Source of the DNA: Schlesneria sp.
Lineage (GTDB): Bacteria > Planctomycetota > Planctomycetia > Planctomycetales > Planctomycetaceae
Direction: 5' to 3'
Assembly: GCA_028291515.1 (NCBI GenBank)
Contig: JAQGHU010000063.1
Span: 62,001 to 126,000 of the forward strand
Length of the DNA stretch: 64,000 nt
The notes under the pieces are model-generated. The model searched no databases. It had not been told where the DNA came from and worked only from the letters and a program-made list of their open reading frames with translations. Positions 45,912-55,434 of the stretch are shown here, in pieces. A program made the position numbers and the translations under genes. Position 1 is the first letter of the stretch, and each line of letters starts with the position of its first letter.

Positions 45912-47084
45912 ATGCCGAAGAAAGCCGCTAAGGAAGAAGTTGACGAATCAGTCGCATCGGTTGCTCTTTCGGATCAACTGCGAGCTCCTGCAGAAATACG
46001 ATACGCCGATCAACTGGAGGCCCTACGCCAGAACGATCAAGATGCGAAGCCCCGAGCCTGGCGACTGTCGCCGCGATCTGTCCTCACCTACATCGTCGGT
46101 GGCAGCACCCTGAAGGCTGAGATCAACGGCAAGAAAGTCGACGTCCCGATTACTCGCAAATTCTTCGGCGAAGATGGCATCGTCGAACGATCGATCGTCA
46201 CTCTCGCTTCTGAACGCGCCCTCTTGCTGATTGGCGAACCGGGGACTGGCAAGAGTTGGCTGTCCGAACATCTGGCCGCCGCCATCAGTGGCACATCCAC
46301 CCTGACGATTCAAGGAACTGCCGGGACGACCGAGGAGCAGATCAAGTATTCCTGGAACATCGCTCGGATTATCGCGGAAGGGCCCAAGCCTGAGAACATG
46401 ATTCCGTCGCCAACGATGATCGCGATGCGGAGTGGGTCCCTATTGCGATTCGAAGAGATCACTCGTTGCGTTCCCGACGTGCAGGATTCATTGGTGTCGA
46501 TCCTGTCCGACAAGGCGATCGCCATCCCAGAGCTGCCCGACGCGAACATGCTATGGGCGAAGCCGGGATTCAACGTCATCGCCACCGCCAACTCGCGCGA
46601 CCAAGGTGTCAACGAACTGTCGGCAGCACTGAAACGACGCTTTAACTATATCTATATCCCCGTCATCGCCGACCAAAAGACGGAAGTGGAAATTGTCCGG
46701 CAGCGATCGGCAGAATTGATCGCCCAATACCAACTTCCCGTGAAGATCAATCCCCCCATCCTGCAGATGCTGGCGACGGTGTTTCGCGAGATTCGCCAAG
46801 GCAAAACCAGCGACGGCGTCAGCATCAAGCAACCAAGTACGACACTCTCAACGGCCGAAGCCATTGGGGTCGCACTGGATTCCGCACTGCATGCGAAGTT
46901 CTTCGGTAGCGGGGCAGTTACCCCTAGCGATGTCGCTCGCAATCTGATTGGCTCGATCGTCAAGGAGGACCAGGCGGACCTCGCCGTTCTGAAAGAATAC
47001 AACACCCTGGTCGCCCGCAAGCGAGGAACTTCTGACCCCAGTTGGAAAGAGTTCCACGACACCCTGGCCGGGCAATTGGGATAG
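45912..47084 (+). CDS. MoxR-type AAA+ ATPase (YehL-like)
   Basis: A 390-residue ATPase. Walker A is GEPGTGKS at residues 108-115; Walker B lies in SGSLLRFEEITRC (about 174-186). The insert GTAGTTEEQIKYSWN and the ALKRRFNYIYIP arginine-finger region fit the MoxR/RavA branch. Paired with a VWA protein two genes downstream, it fits the usual MoxR-VWA partnership, in which the ATPase remodels or inserts metal into a client. Length and neighbours recall E. coli YehL. Confidence 0.9.
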   Translation: MPKKAAKEEVDESVASVALSDQLRAPAEIRYADQLEALRQNDQDAKPRAWRLSPRSVLTYIVGGSTLKAEINGKKVDVPITRKFFGEDGIVERSIVTLASERALLLIGEPGTGKSWLSEHLAAAISGTSTLTIQGTAGTTEEQIKYSWNIARIIAEGPKPENMIPSPTMIAMRSGSLLRFEEITRCVPDVQDSLVSILSDKAIAIPELPDANMLWAKPGFNVIATANSRDQGVNELSAALKRRFNYIYIPVIADQKTEVEIVRQRSAELIAQYQLPVKINPPILQMLATVFREIRQGKTSDGVSIKQPSTTLSTAEAIGVALDSALHAKFFGSGAVTPSDVARNLIGSIVKEDQADLAVLKEYNTLVARKRGTSDPSWKEFHDTLAGQLG

Positions 47085-47135
47085 CACTTACTCAACACCG
47101 ATCTGCAACCGACGGACACGCTGCGGGAGTTTCCA

Positions 47136-49595
47136 TTGCCTGCTGTCACCGATAACCTGCTCGATGCCGATGTGATCGCCGCGCGAGTCGAGGCGGTGTT
47201 GAATAATGAGCTGTACTGGTTTCCAGTACGACATCACTCGGCGGCGGTGGCTCGTCATTTGGAAGCCGTGATTACCGAGCGGCGTCCCAAGGTCGTCTTC
47301 ATCGAAGGCCCCGCGGAAGCTCAGGAATTAATTCCGTTCATCGTCGACGGGGCCACGCGACCTCCGATCGCGATCTATTCGTCCTATCGCGACGACGACA
47401 ACACACTCGGCCTGGCAGGAATCGCCAGTGCCGCAGAGAACATTCCGCCGCGATTCGCCTGCTGGTACCCGATGTTGGCCTACTCGCCCGAATTCGTGGC
47501 GATGCACGCCGCGGCGAAGATCAAAGCCGATGTCGTCTTCATTGATTTGCCTCACTTCGCCCAGATCAAACCGCATCCGGGCTCGGCTCCTGCAATCGAT
47601 CAAGACGAAGACAAAGAGCAGCCGGCGCCGTACGGACCTGCGGATTCAGAACATCTGTTCGTCGAAAGCAGCTTCTATCAGTCGCTTGCCCAGGCGGCGG
47701 GCTATAAGTCGTGGAATGAAACTTGGGACACGCTGTTCGAAAACAACGATCTCGCTTCTGACACCGAGCACTTTCGTCGCGAACTGGCGTCGTTCTGTGC
47801 CGCCGTCCGAGCCACCCTGCCACCGGGTTCGCTCGAAGAAGATGGAACCATCGAACGCGAGCGCCACTTCATGCAGACGATTCGCGCGACCATAGCGGAT
47901 CGAAAGTTGAAGCCGAAAGATGTTATGGTCGTTTGCGGCGGTCTCCATTTGTTCCTCGATCACAACGATCTGGAAGCACCACCTCAACCGCCACAAGGGA
48001 CGATCTATACGACCATCGTTCCCTATTCGTTCTTCCGTGTTTCCGAACTCTCCGGATACGGTGCCGGCAATCGAGCCCCCCAGTTCTATCAGACGGGATG
48101 GGATCTGACGCGTGCGGGCCGCGGTGAGGATCTGCTGTCCGAATACGTTGTTTCCGTCTTGAAGCAGGCCAGGCACGAGGGCTATGCCGCATCTTCGGCA
48201 GACGCGATTTCGATTACACAGCACGCTCGCATGCTGGCCGGACTGCGAGGGCGGGCCAATCCCGTTCTCGACGATATTCAAGATGCCATCATCACGTGTT
48301 GCTGCAAAGGAAACCCCGCGGAAGAAGGACTGCCGCTGCGCCGGGCCATCGACGCGATCAACATCGGCACCAAGATTGGCAAAGTCACCGACAAGATTGG
48401 TCGCCTGCCAATCGTCAGCGACTTTTATGCACAGCTCAGCGATCTCGAATTGGGAGACCTCTTCGATCACGAAAAGCGAATCAACCTGGATCTCGACAAG
48501 CGCCAACCTTTGCAGGAGCGGCGCAGTGTCTTTCTGCACCGGCTACGATTCCTGGAAGTACCACTCGCGGAAATGCGCGAACAGGCACAACCCGATGTCG
48601 TCTCGGGGCTGCTCTTTCGCGAGCGTTGGGCGCTGCGCTGGTCGCCTAAGGTCGAACCCGTACTGGTCGAACAAAACCTGTATGGCGACACTCTGGAAAC
48701 AGCGGTCCTCTCCAAACTGCAGGAACAACTTGCGCTCGCCGGATTGCATGCGGGCGCTGTCTGCAAACACCTGCGTCAAACAATCGACATGGACCTGCCG
48801 AACCTGGTGACGGAAGTCCAATCTGTTTGCGGAACCGCCGTGGACGAAGACCCGCAGTTCATGTCGCTCAGCGAAGGCCTGCGGCATCTGGCGATCATCG
48901 AGCGATATGCGGTTTATCGAAACCTGCGACGCGTCGAGCTGGCAGATTTGATCGTGCGCTGCTTCGATCGAGCCTGTTTCGCAATGCCTGACAGCGCCTG
49001 TGTCCCCATCGATCAGCAAGTCGGCGTGGTGCAGAGCTTGCAATCTCTCGCCGAAATCTTGCTGCGTTACGAGCAGGGCGAAGCAGGGCTGGCACTCGAT
49101 CGCGATGTCTTCGTCGAACATGTCCGCACCTCGGCCGAACATTCGACTGTGCCGTTTCTGCAGGGAGCTTTTCTGGGGATGCTGGCAGAACTACGAGAGC
49201 TCTCTCCGCAGGAATTGGCTGACCGAGTTTCTGCTTACTCGAAGACCAGCCCCGATCAGATGGTGTTCGCCGGCGATTTTCTGGATGGGGTGCTGGCGGT
49301 CTCTCGCACATCGGTGATGCTGGGGGCCGAACCATTGGTGGCAGCGATCGATCAGTTGCTGCGGGCCGCCGAGTGGGACGTTTTCCTGACGATGCTCCCT
49401 CGTCTGCGTGCCGCCTTTGAACGACTTCACGACCGTCAGGTCCATTCTCTCGCCAGCGTTGTCGCACGGCGCTATGGATTATCTCGTGACGAAGGGGATG
49501 AGCTGACTGAGCTGAAGACATCCGTCGAAGCCGCCACATTGATTGCGGACATCGACCGACAAGTTGCCGAAGTCATGACGAAGTGGAGCCTGTAA
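47136..49595 (+). CDS. DUF5682-family protein (YehM-like)
   Basis: An 819-residue protein. The N-terminal YWFPVRHHSAAVARHLEAVI followed by KVVFIEGPAEAQELIPF is the characteristic opening of DUF5682. The function is unknown; there is no membrane segment. The only start that fits is a TTG at 47136, with GGGAG six bases upstream, since the next in-frame ATG is far inside the domain. It lies between the AAA and VWA genes, as YehM does in E. coli (about 760 residues), so it probably bridges or is acted on by the pair. Confidence 0.88.
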   Translation: MPAVTDNLLDADVIAARVEAVLNNELYWFPVRHHSAAVARHLEAVITERRPKVVFIEGPAEAQELIPFIVDGATRPPIAIYSSYRDDDNTLGLAGIASAAENIPPRFACWYPMLAYSPEFVAMHAAAKIKADVVFIDLPHFAQIKPHPGSAPAIDQDEDKEQPAPYGPADSEHLFVESSFYQSLAQAAGYKSWNETWDTLFENNDLASDTEHFRRELASFCAAVRATLPPGSLEEDGTIERERHFMQTIRATIADRKLKPKDVMVVCGGLHLFLDHNDLEAPPQPPQGTIYTTIVPYSFFRVSELSGYGAGNRAPQFYQTGWDLTRAGRGEDLLSEYVVSVLKQARHEGYAASSADAISITQHARMLAGLRGRANPVLDDIQDAIITCCCKGNPAEEGLPLRRAIDAINIGTKIGKVTDKIGRLPIVSDFYAQLSDLELGDLFDHEKRINLDLDKRQPLQERRSVFLHRLRFLEVPLAEMREQAQPDVVSGLLFRERWALRWSPKVEPVLVEQNLYGDTLETAVLSKLQEQLALAGLHAGAVCKHLRQTIDMDLPNLVTEVQSVCGTAVDEDPQFMSLSEGLRHLAIIERYAVYRNLRRVELADLIVRCFDRACFAMPDSACVPIDQQVGVVQSLQSLAEILLRYEQGEAGLALDRDVFVEHVRTSAEHSTVPFLQGAFLGMLAELRELSPQELADRVSAYSKTSPDQMVFAGDFLDGVLAVSRTSVMLGAEPLVAAIDQLLRAAEWDVFLTMLPRLRAAFERLHDRQVHSLASVVARRYGLSRDEGDELTELKTSVEAATLIADIDRQVAEVMTKWSL

Positions 49596-49597
49596 TC

Positions 49598-50758
49598 ATG
49601 TCCACCGACGAACATCTGCTGGCACGCTGGCGTCTGGTCCTCGGCCAGGACGCCGAAAGCCATCAGATTACCTGTGGTCGCGATGCGGAATGCACTCGCG
49701 TCGAAGAACTGGTTGGTTTCTTGTTTGAAGAGGGCGCTGCCGGGGAAAACGGCGGTGGTGGTGGCGGATCCAGTCGGGGCCAGAGTAAGGATCGGACAGG
49801 CGGGATTGGGCCGGGTCATGCCATGAATGTGCCTGAATGGGTCGACGCCGTCTCTGAGTTGTTTCCTCGACAAGCTCGCGAGGTCATGGAGCGAGAACTC
49901 GTTCAGCGACGCGGCATTGCCGAATTGCTGGACGAACCCAAGCTGCTGGAGCGAATCGAGCCCAATGTCGAACTGGTCAAGACACTGCTGACACACAAAG
50001 ACTTGCTGAACGAAAAGACGCGTATCTTAGCTCGCAAGATCATTCAACAAGTGGTCGAAGAACTCAAGAAGAAGATGCAGGTCCAGGTTGAGCAGGCGAT
50101 CACCGGGGCTATCCGTCGCGACAAGCATTCGCCGCGTCGAGTCTTTCGCAATTTGGATCTCAAGACCACGTTGCGGCGCAACCTGCAGCACTATGACAGC
50201 GACTCAGGAAAGTTGCTGGTGGATCGAATGTTCTTCTACGCGGCCGAACGCAACAAGCGTCCGTGGCATGTCATCATCGCGGTCGACCAATCCGGCTCAA
50301 TGCTCGATTCCGCCATCTTCTCTGCGGTCATGGCTTCCATCTTCGCTGAACTTCCGGCGGTCAAGACTTCGCTATTCCTGTTCGATACCGAGATCGCCGA
50401 TCTGACCGATCAAGTCGGCCAGCCAGTCGATGTGTTGCTGTCGATCCAGTTGGGTGGCGGCACGGATATCACGAAGGCACTGGAATACGGAGCTCAACTT
50501 GTCCGCGAACCGGTGCGAACGATCGTCGTGCTGATCACCGATTTCTTCGAAGGCCGCGACGAAAAGGATCTGATCCAGCAGGTGCGTATCATGGCCGATT
50601 CGGGAGTTCGCATGATCGGCCTGGGAGCTCTCGGCTACGACGCTCGTCCGGCGTTCAACAAAACGACCGCGGCCAAATGCCGCAAGGCAGGGATGGATAT
50701 CCTTTCATGCACCCCCGAGAAACTAGCGGAATGCATGGGCCAGATCATTCGTGGATGA
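49598..50758 (+). CDS. VWA-domain protein (YehP-like)
   Basis: A 386-residue protein. The MIDAS metal site is D230QSGS (AVDQSGSMLDS), with T and D in SIQLGGGTDITKALE and VVLITDFFEGRDEKDL. Residues 50-75 form a Gly/Ser linker (NGGGGGGSSRGQSKDR), and 80-170 are helical and charged. The start at 49598 is two bases after the DUF5682 stop, with GGAG upstream, indicating tight coupling. It is the VWA partner of the MoxR ATPase and ends the cluster. Confidence 0.9.
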   Translation: MSTDEHLLARWRLVLGQDAESHQITCGRDAECTRVEELVGFLFEEGAAGENGGGGGGSSRGQSKDRTGGIGPGHAMNVPEWVDAVSELFPRQAREVMERELVQRRGIAELLDEPKLLERIEPNVELVKTLLTHKDLLNEKTRILARKIIQQVVEELKKKMQVQVEQAITGAIRRDKHSPRRVFRNLDLKTTLRRNLQHYDSDSGKLLVDRMFFYAAERNKRPWHVIIAVDQSGSMLDSAIFSAVMASIFAELPAVKTSLFLFDTEIADLTDQVGQPVDVLLSIQLGGGTDITKALEYGAQLVREPVRTIVVLITDFFEGRDEKDLIQQVRIMADSGVRMIGLGALGYDARPAFNKTTAAKCRKAGMDILSCTPEKLAECMGQIIRG

Positions 50759-50854
50759 CGTTGACGCTGAATCATGCTCTTGATATTCAAAGGTGGGCAC
50801 CCTTCAAGACAGGAAGACAGGGCGCATTGCAACACTTCATGGAGGAACGTGCGG

Positions 50855-51313
50855 ATGGGAACCTGCTTCAAGGGCTGGCGGCGAAAGTTAGGAGTGATCA
50901 CCTTGCTGGTCGCTTTAGCGTCTATGGCTGGGTGGCTTCGAAGTGGCCTCGTCCGTGACGACTTCGATATACCATTTACCGCAGACCCGGAGGGTGAGAC
51001 TTGGTGGGGGTTCTCGTCCGAGAATCAGTCAATGACGCTATATCGTTTCGATACCCGCGACGCTGTCTACTCAAACTCCGCGGCAGGATCGATCCAGCAG
51101 GTTGGCTTCACTCTCGACAGCAATCAAGCTGATGGAGCTCCTCAAGAGCTCGTTGCGGCGACGCCACCTATGGGCATCGATTTCACGTTTGAGGTTGAGC
51201 CGATTCCAATCGTGACGCTTCCAATTTGGTCGATCGCGATCCCGCTCACGCTGGTCGCCGCATATCTCCTGCTTGCCAAGCCACGCGCGCACTGTCGCAA
51301 AACGGATGGCTGA
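50855..51313 (+). CDS. Small two-helix membrane protein
   Basis: A 152-residue protein with GGAGGA upstream of ATG at 50855. The N-terminal MGTCFKGWRRKLGVITLLVA is a signal-anchor, an extracytoplasmic segment of about 85 residues follows, and a second helix (IWSIAIPLTLVAAYLLLAKP) lies near the end. It resembles a widespread planctomycete family of unknown function with a GWRRKxGxxTL start. It is 96 bases after the VWA gene on the same strand; a functional link is not shown. Confidence 0.65.
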   Translation: MGTCFKGWRRKLGVITLLVALASMAGWLRSGLVRDDFDIPFTADPEGETWWGFSSENQSMTLYRFDTRDAVYSNSAAGSIQQVGFTLDSNQADGAPQELVAATPPMGIDFTFEVEPIPIVTLPIWSIAIPLTLVAAYLLLAKPRAHCRKTDG

Positions 51314-51398
51314 TGGCACAATAAGACTTTCGGCCGAAAAGTCATGTTCAATACTTCACTCACGTGACCATCCCCTTCAGCCTGTAGCGGTTGGTCAC

Positions 51399-52673
51399 CT
51401 ATTTCGGAACTGGAATCACATTAATCGCGGCAGAGTGCGTCGGCACCAGATGCGGATAGATCTCTTCATCACCGTTGAAGAACTGCAGCCCCCGGATGAC
51501 TAAGATCCGACTGGCTCCAGCGGTCAACGTCAACGACCATTTCGTGGCTTCGGTCGGAGCAAAAGTGACGACTTCGTCGATGGATTTCACAGGCTTCTCA
51601 ACCACCAGCGCAGGGGCTTGATCGTTTGTCTCCAGTCGCATCGCGGTCGCTTCATGATGGATGCCGCTATGCTGCGAATGGATCGCGATCCCAGTCAAAG
51701 TCACCGGCAACGGGAAGGCGATTTCCAGGGTTGCCTTGCCATTGGGAAGCGGCTTCGAATGCCACATGGTGCCCGGGTCGTAGGTAATTCCGGGGCCTGA
51801 ACTGGGCTTGATCTCTTCTCTGATGATATTCACGACCTTGCTGAAAACGTCCTCGCCACCGGTCGTGGTGATTTGCGGATAGAAATCCGGTTGCCCAGGC
51901 AACGTCATGGGACCGAGCGGGACAATTCGTTTGGAGAGCGAATAGCCAACCGGCACGTCGCGGATCGGATTGAATGTCGTCTTCGCAAAGACGCGGTCAT
52001 TCAGCGCCAGGCCTCGGCGATCTTCAGGAATCAAGGCACCCGGCGTACTGCTTGGCTGAAGTCCCTGGCAATGATGGGCCGGGTTGTAAGACATGATCGA
52101 GGCATTCGCCTTCATGTCGTAGCCGTAGACATCCACGTGTGGCAGTCCAAACGCATGCCCGAGTTCATGCTGAAGGGTCGTCTGGAAATGAGTATTGTGT
52201 GTCAATTCCCAGGACGCGATGTACATCATTCCGCCGCCGGTATTGATGCCCCCATTAATGCTGCGACCGCCACCCTCTGGAAAACTGTCCTTTGAGTTCA
52301 TCAACAAGATGCAGAAGACGTACGGACAGTTGAATCGCGTCAGCCGCAAATGGGTGAGCAACTCTGAGACGATGTCCGGCGCCCCTCGTTCGGGAGGCTT
52401 TCGATAGAAATCGAGCGGCCTCTGACCAGAAACGATTTGAACCGTCGGCTCTGCCAACTCAAAGGTATCCCCATCGAGCAATACTCGATAGCGGTCTCGA
52501 GCCAATTGAAGATGCTTCAAAAACAGCTTCTGTTCGTTGGCAGTCGGACTCTTTTCTCCTTGCGGAACAAACGCAACAGGCAGGACTTCGATTCGATCGG
52601 GAAGCGAATAGTCTGACCCGGTTGCGAATCGGGTCAGGACCACGAACACCAGCAGCGCGGAGCGACGAAGCAC
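51399..52673 (-). CDS. Secreted metzincin-like zinc protease
   Basis: A 424-residue protein starting at a GTG (52673) with AAGGGGAC upstream and a signal peptide (MLRRSALLVFVVLTRFATG). The zinc motif HELGHAFGLPHVD near residue 168 matches HExxHxxGxxH, and SIMSYN supplies the Met-turn, so a metzincin peptidase fold is likely. The C-terminal 150 residues are beta-rich (VTLTGIAIHSQHSGIHHEAT) and may be a sugar-binding module. Its substrate is unknown. Confidence 0.8.
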   Translation of the reverse strand: MLRRSALLVFVVLTRFATGSDYSLPDRIEVLPVAFVPQGEKSPTANEQKLFLKHLQLARDRYRVLLDGDTFELAEPTVQIVSGQRPLDFYRKPPERGAPDIVSELLTHLRLTRFNCPYVFCILLMNSKDSFPEGGGRSINGGINTGGGMMYIASWELTHNTHFQTTLQHELGHAFGLPHVDVYGYDMKANASIMSYNPAHHCQGLQPSSTPGALIPEDRRGLALNDRVFAKTTFNPIRDVPVGYSLSKRIVPLGPMTLPGQPDFYPQITTTGGEDVFSKVVNIIREEIKPSSGPGITYDPGTMWHSKPLPNGKATLEIAFPLPVTLTGIAIHSQHSGIHHEATAMRLETNDQAPALVVEKPVKSIDEVVTFAPTEATKWSLTLTAGASRILVIRGLQFFNGDEEIYPHLVPTHSAAINVIPVPK

Positions 52674-52759
52674 GGTTGTCCCCTTGGTTCATGCGATCTG
52701 TTCATTGGCGCGGACAATCCGCGGAACATATCCATCCCAAGGGCTTAACGCCAATCTCG

Positions 52760-54202
52760 CTATGCTGCTGACCGCAGGGTTGCTGGCGGAGGTGGGACCA
52801 GCGAGACCATCTGAATCAACTTGCCGCCCCCTTCAGTCCGCTGGAAGACGTCAACAGGCACGACCTTGAGCTTCACACTTTTGGAGCAATCGAGTCGTGT
52901 CAATGCACTAATGAACTGGTCCGTAATCGAAGCGGCCACGGCCTCGCAAGTCTCTCCCTTTTTAGGGATGAATTTCAATTCCAACTCGTTCTGCACAGCA
53001 TGAATCAACTGGAATTGAGCAACACCTCGTGAACGCAACATGGTGTCCACGACGACTGGAGGACTGAGTAGCTGCCAGTCACTGCGATCGTTCCGCAAGT
53101 AAATCCGGCTGCCTTTTCGGCTGCTGACTTCAACTCTTGGCAACACACTGCCACAGGGGCAAGGTTCGTCGATCACTCGGACACTGTCCTCGACGCGATA
53201 ACGAATGATCGGTTGGACCTTGTTGATCAAGTTGGTCACCAGGACGTGATCGGAGAGTTCACCCGGTCGCGTTGGCTGACCAGAGGCATCCATTGGTTCC
53301 AGGATGCTGTAGTCATTGTTGAGATGCTTATGCCCATGTTGGCACTGAGTCGAAAGGGGCAGGCATTCCGTCATGCCGTAGTGATCGACCAGGATTGTCT
53401 TGGGAAAGGCTTTCAGGATCGTCTCGCGAGCCATCTGTGTCAGGGCTTCGCTACCGACGGACATCAACCCTGGCTCAAAATCGATTTGCCCTCCCTCCAA
53501 GCGATAGCGAGCGAGCATTTCTGCCGCAGTTGGATAAGCGTGCAGATACTCGGGACGATATTTATTCAGGCCGACAGCGATTCGCTCGACGGAATCAACG
53601 ACCGAAAAGAACTTCATTTTCGTGAACGGACCCGCCCAGAGCTCGCCTGACTTGGACGCCTGCCAGGTCATGGAATGCGAATGCTCGGCAGCCAGCGCGG
53701 CAGTGCGAACAGGATTGAAAAGCGTTGTCGCAGCTCGTTGGAGCGTCAACCAATCCCGCATCATTCGTCCCACCGTCGATCCCCGCAGGATCGCCCAGTC
53801 GCGAATCCCGGTGATCATCCACGAAGGATTGCCCATCGTGCCGCTCGACTTGTGAACGATGTACTTGCCGTGCAGAATCGGCAGTTCCAGCCGATGGGGG
53901 CCGGCGTCGGTGGCCACCACCTGATCGAGCGTAACTGCACCTTTGCTGATCGTTTCGTTAAACCGCTCCATCATCGCCAATTTGGTGGTTGGCGGAATAT
54001 CCTCAAGTCGAATGTTGTCCAAATCGATCTGCGTCAGCCGTTCACGCTGAAAAGGATTGTGACGACGAGCATGACGGAGCAGCGACTTGAGACTACTCTG
54101 TCGATAAGCATCGATGAAAGATCGCGAGTTCAGTCGATCTCGCATGAACGCACGGGCCGCGTACGCATAAAAAGTGATGGTGTGATAGGGCACGAGTGAC
54201 AT
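52760..54202 (-). CDS. PaaK/CapK-like AMP-forming ligase
   Basis: A 480-residue member of the adenylate-forming family related to phenylacetate-CoA ligase, CapK and coenzyme F390 synthetase. The P-loop-like motif is VHKSSGTMGNPSWMI; DHYGMTECLPLSTQCQHG and RPGELSDHVLVTNLINKVQP correspond to later core motifs. The substrate is uncertain: CapK-type proteins act in polysaccharide synthesis, PaaK on aryl acids. It lies 86 bases upstream of the protease gene on the same strand. Confidence 0.8.
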   Translation of the reverse strand: MSLVPYHTITFYAYAARAFMRDRLNSRSFIDAYRQSSLKSLLRHARRHNPFQRERLTQIDLDNIRLEDIPPTTKLAMMERFNETISKGAVTLDQVVATDAGPHRLELPILHGKYIVHKSSGTMGNPSWMITGIRDWAILRGSTVGRMMRDWLTLQRAATTLFNPVRTAALAAEHSHSMTWQASKSGELWAGPFTKMKFFSVVDSVERIAVGLNKYRPEYLHAYPTAAEMLARYRLEGGQIDFEPGLMSVGSEALTQMARETILKAFPKTILVDHYGMTECLPLSTQCQHGHKHLNNDYSILEPMDASGQPTRPGELSDHVLVTNLINKVQPIIRYRVEDSVRVIDEPCPCGSVLPRVEVSSRKGSRIYLRNDRSDWQLLSPPVVVDTMLRSRGVAQFQLIHAVQNELELKFIPKKGETCEAVAASITDQFISALTRLDCSKSVKLKVVPVDVFQRTEGGGKLIQMVSLVPPPPATLRSAA

Positions 54203-54398
54203 CCTTGTCGAGTTAAGCGATCCAGTTCCCGCTGATTGGCAATCGGCTCAATACGGTGCCTTGACCAATTTTCATCCGCGGCGCGTTAAAGCCAGCGCGA
54301 TCATTCCCTCAGCACCACCAACTAGCCCCTTGGCTGACGGCTTTGTTAACATTCGACAAACTGTCTCTTCCAACGGACCACACGAAAGTTGCGCGAAC

Positions 54399-55370
54399 AT
54401 GCGACTGGCCACAGTTCTGACGCCGATGTCGTCCGCCAATCTAGCTCTGGCCGCTCAATGCGGGGTGACCGATGTGGTGGGTCGGTATCCGGGCACAAGT
54501 CTGGATGATTTGTTTCGAATGCGCGATCAGATCGAATCGTACGGCATGCGGTTAGCCACTGTTGAAGGATACTTGCCGATCGAAAACCTGAAACTCGGTC
54601 GTGACGACGGGACCGAACTGGCGGCGATGAAGTCGTTGCTGCGAAACATGCAGCGTGTCGGCGTGAAGATCCTCTGCTACAACTTTATGGCCGGAACAGA
54701 CTGGGTACGAACCCGACTGGATTCTCCGGAACGTGGCGGTGCCAAAGTGACGGCATTCAGCCTCGCGGAGGTCGAGCGAGCCCGGTCGTTGAATCAATCG
54801 TCTGGAACTCTAGCAGCAAGCGAGGGCATTACCGCGGACCAGTTGTGGAACAATCTGGAGCGGTTTCTTCGCGAGTTGATTCCCGTCGCTGAAGAGATGG
54901 GAGTCACGATGTGTATGCATCCCGACGACCCGCCGCTGCTGGAGTTGCTCGGCAAAGCTCGCATTATGAACTCGGTCGAGAACTTTGAGCGGCTGGTGGA
55001 ACTCGTGCCGAGTTCCTCCAACGCCATCTGCTTCTGCCAGGGGACTTTTGCCGCTATGGGGTGCGACATCCCGTCGTTGATCCGGCGACTGGGCAAGCAC
55101 ATTCAATATGTCCACTTTCGCGATGTGCGCGGAACTCGCGAGGAGTTCGTGGAAACGTTTCATGACAACGGCCCCACAGACATGGCAGCCGCCATGCGAG
55201 CTTACCGCGACATCGGCTTCTCGGGTCCGATGCGACCCGATCATGTCCCGCAGCTTTACGGCGAAGACGATGGCGAACCGGGATACACGATGCTGGGCCG
55301 GCTGTTTGCGTATGGATACATGCGCGGGTTGATGCACGCCGTATTAGGGGAGAACGAGATTGCAAATTGA
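54399..55370 (+). CDS. uxuA: Mannonate dehydratase
   Basis: A 323-residue TIM-barrel enzyme that converts D-mannonate to 2-keto-3-deoxygluconate. VKILCYNFMAGTDWVRTRLD, GVTMCMHPDDPPL, CFCQGTFAAMG, HIQYVHFRDVRGT and GPMRPDHVPQLYGE are diagnostic and include the metal ligands. The ATG at 54399 fits the family length; an upstream reading to 54261 adds a non-conserved stretch. The last codons and stop are inside a palindrome (55358-55382). It partners functionally with the uronate isomerase-like gene at 28172. Confidence 0.92.
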   Translation: MRLATVLTPMSSANLALAAQCGVTDVVGRYPGTSLDDLFRMRDQIESYGMRLATVEGYLPIENLKLGRDDGTELAAMKSLLRNMQRVGVKILCYNFMAGTDWVRTRLDSPERGGAKVTAFSLAEVERARSLNQSSGTLAASEGITADQLWNNLERFLRELIPVAEEMGVTMCMHPDDPPLLELLGKARIMNSVENFERLVELVPSSSNAICFCQGTFAAMGCDIPSLIRRLGKHIQYVHFRDVRGTREEFVETFHDNGPTDMAAAMRAYRDIGFSGPMRPDHVPQLYGEDDGEPGYTMLGRLFAYGYMRGLMHAVLGENEIAN

Positions 55371-55382
55371 CAATTTGCAATC
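55358..55382. repeat. 25-base palindrome containing the uxuA stop codon
   Basis: Perfect inverted repeat with arms GATTGCAAATTG and CAATTTGCAATC around a single A. The TGA stop of uxuA lies at its centre. The same AATTTGCAATTTG words recur at 28000-28030 and, modified, at 3901-3919. Confidence 0.8.
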
Positions 55383-55434
55383 GCTGCCTTCATCGCTTGA
55401 TCTTGCCGATGCATCAACCTGCGAGAACTGAACG

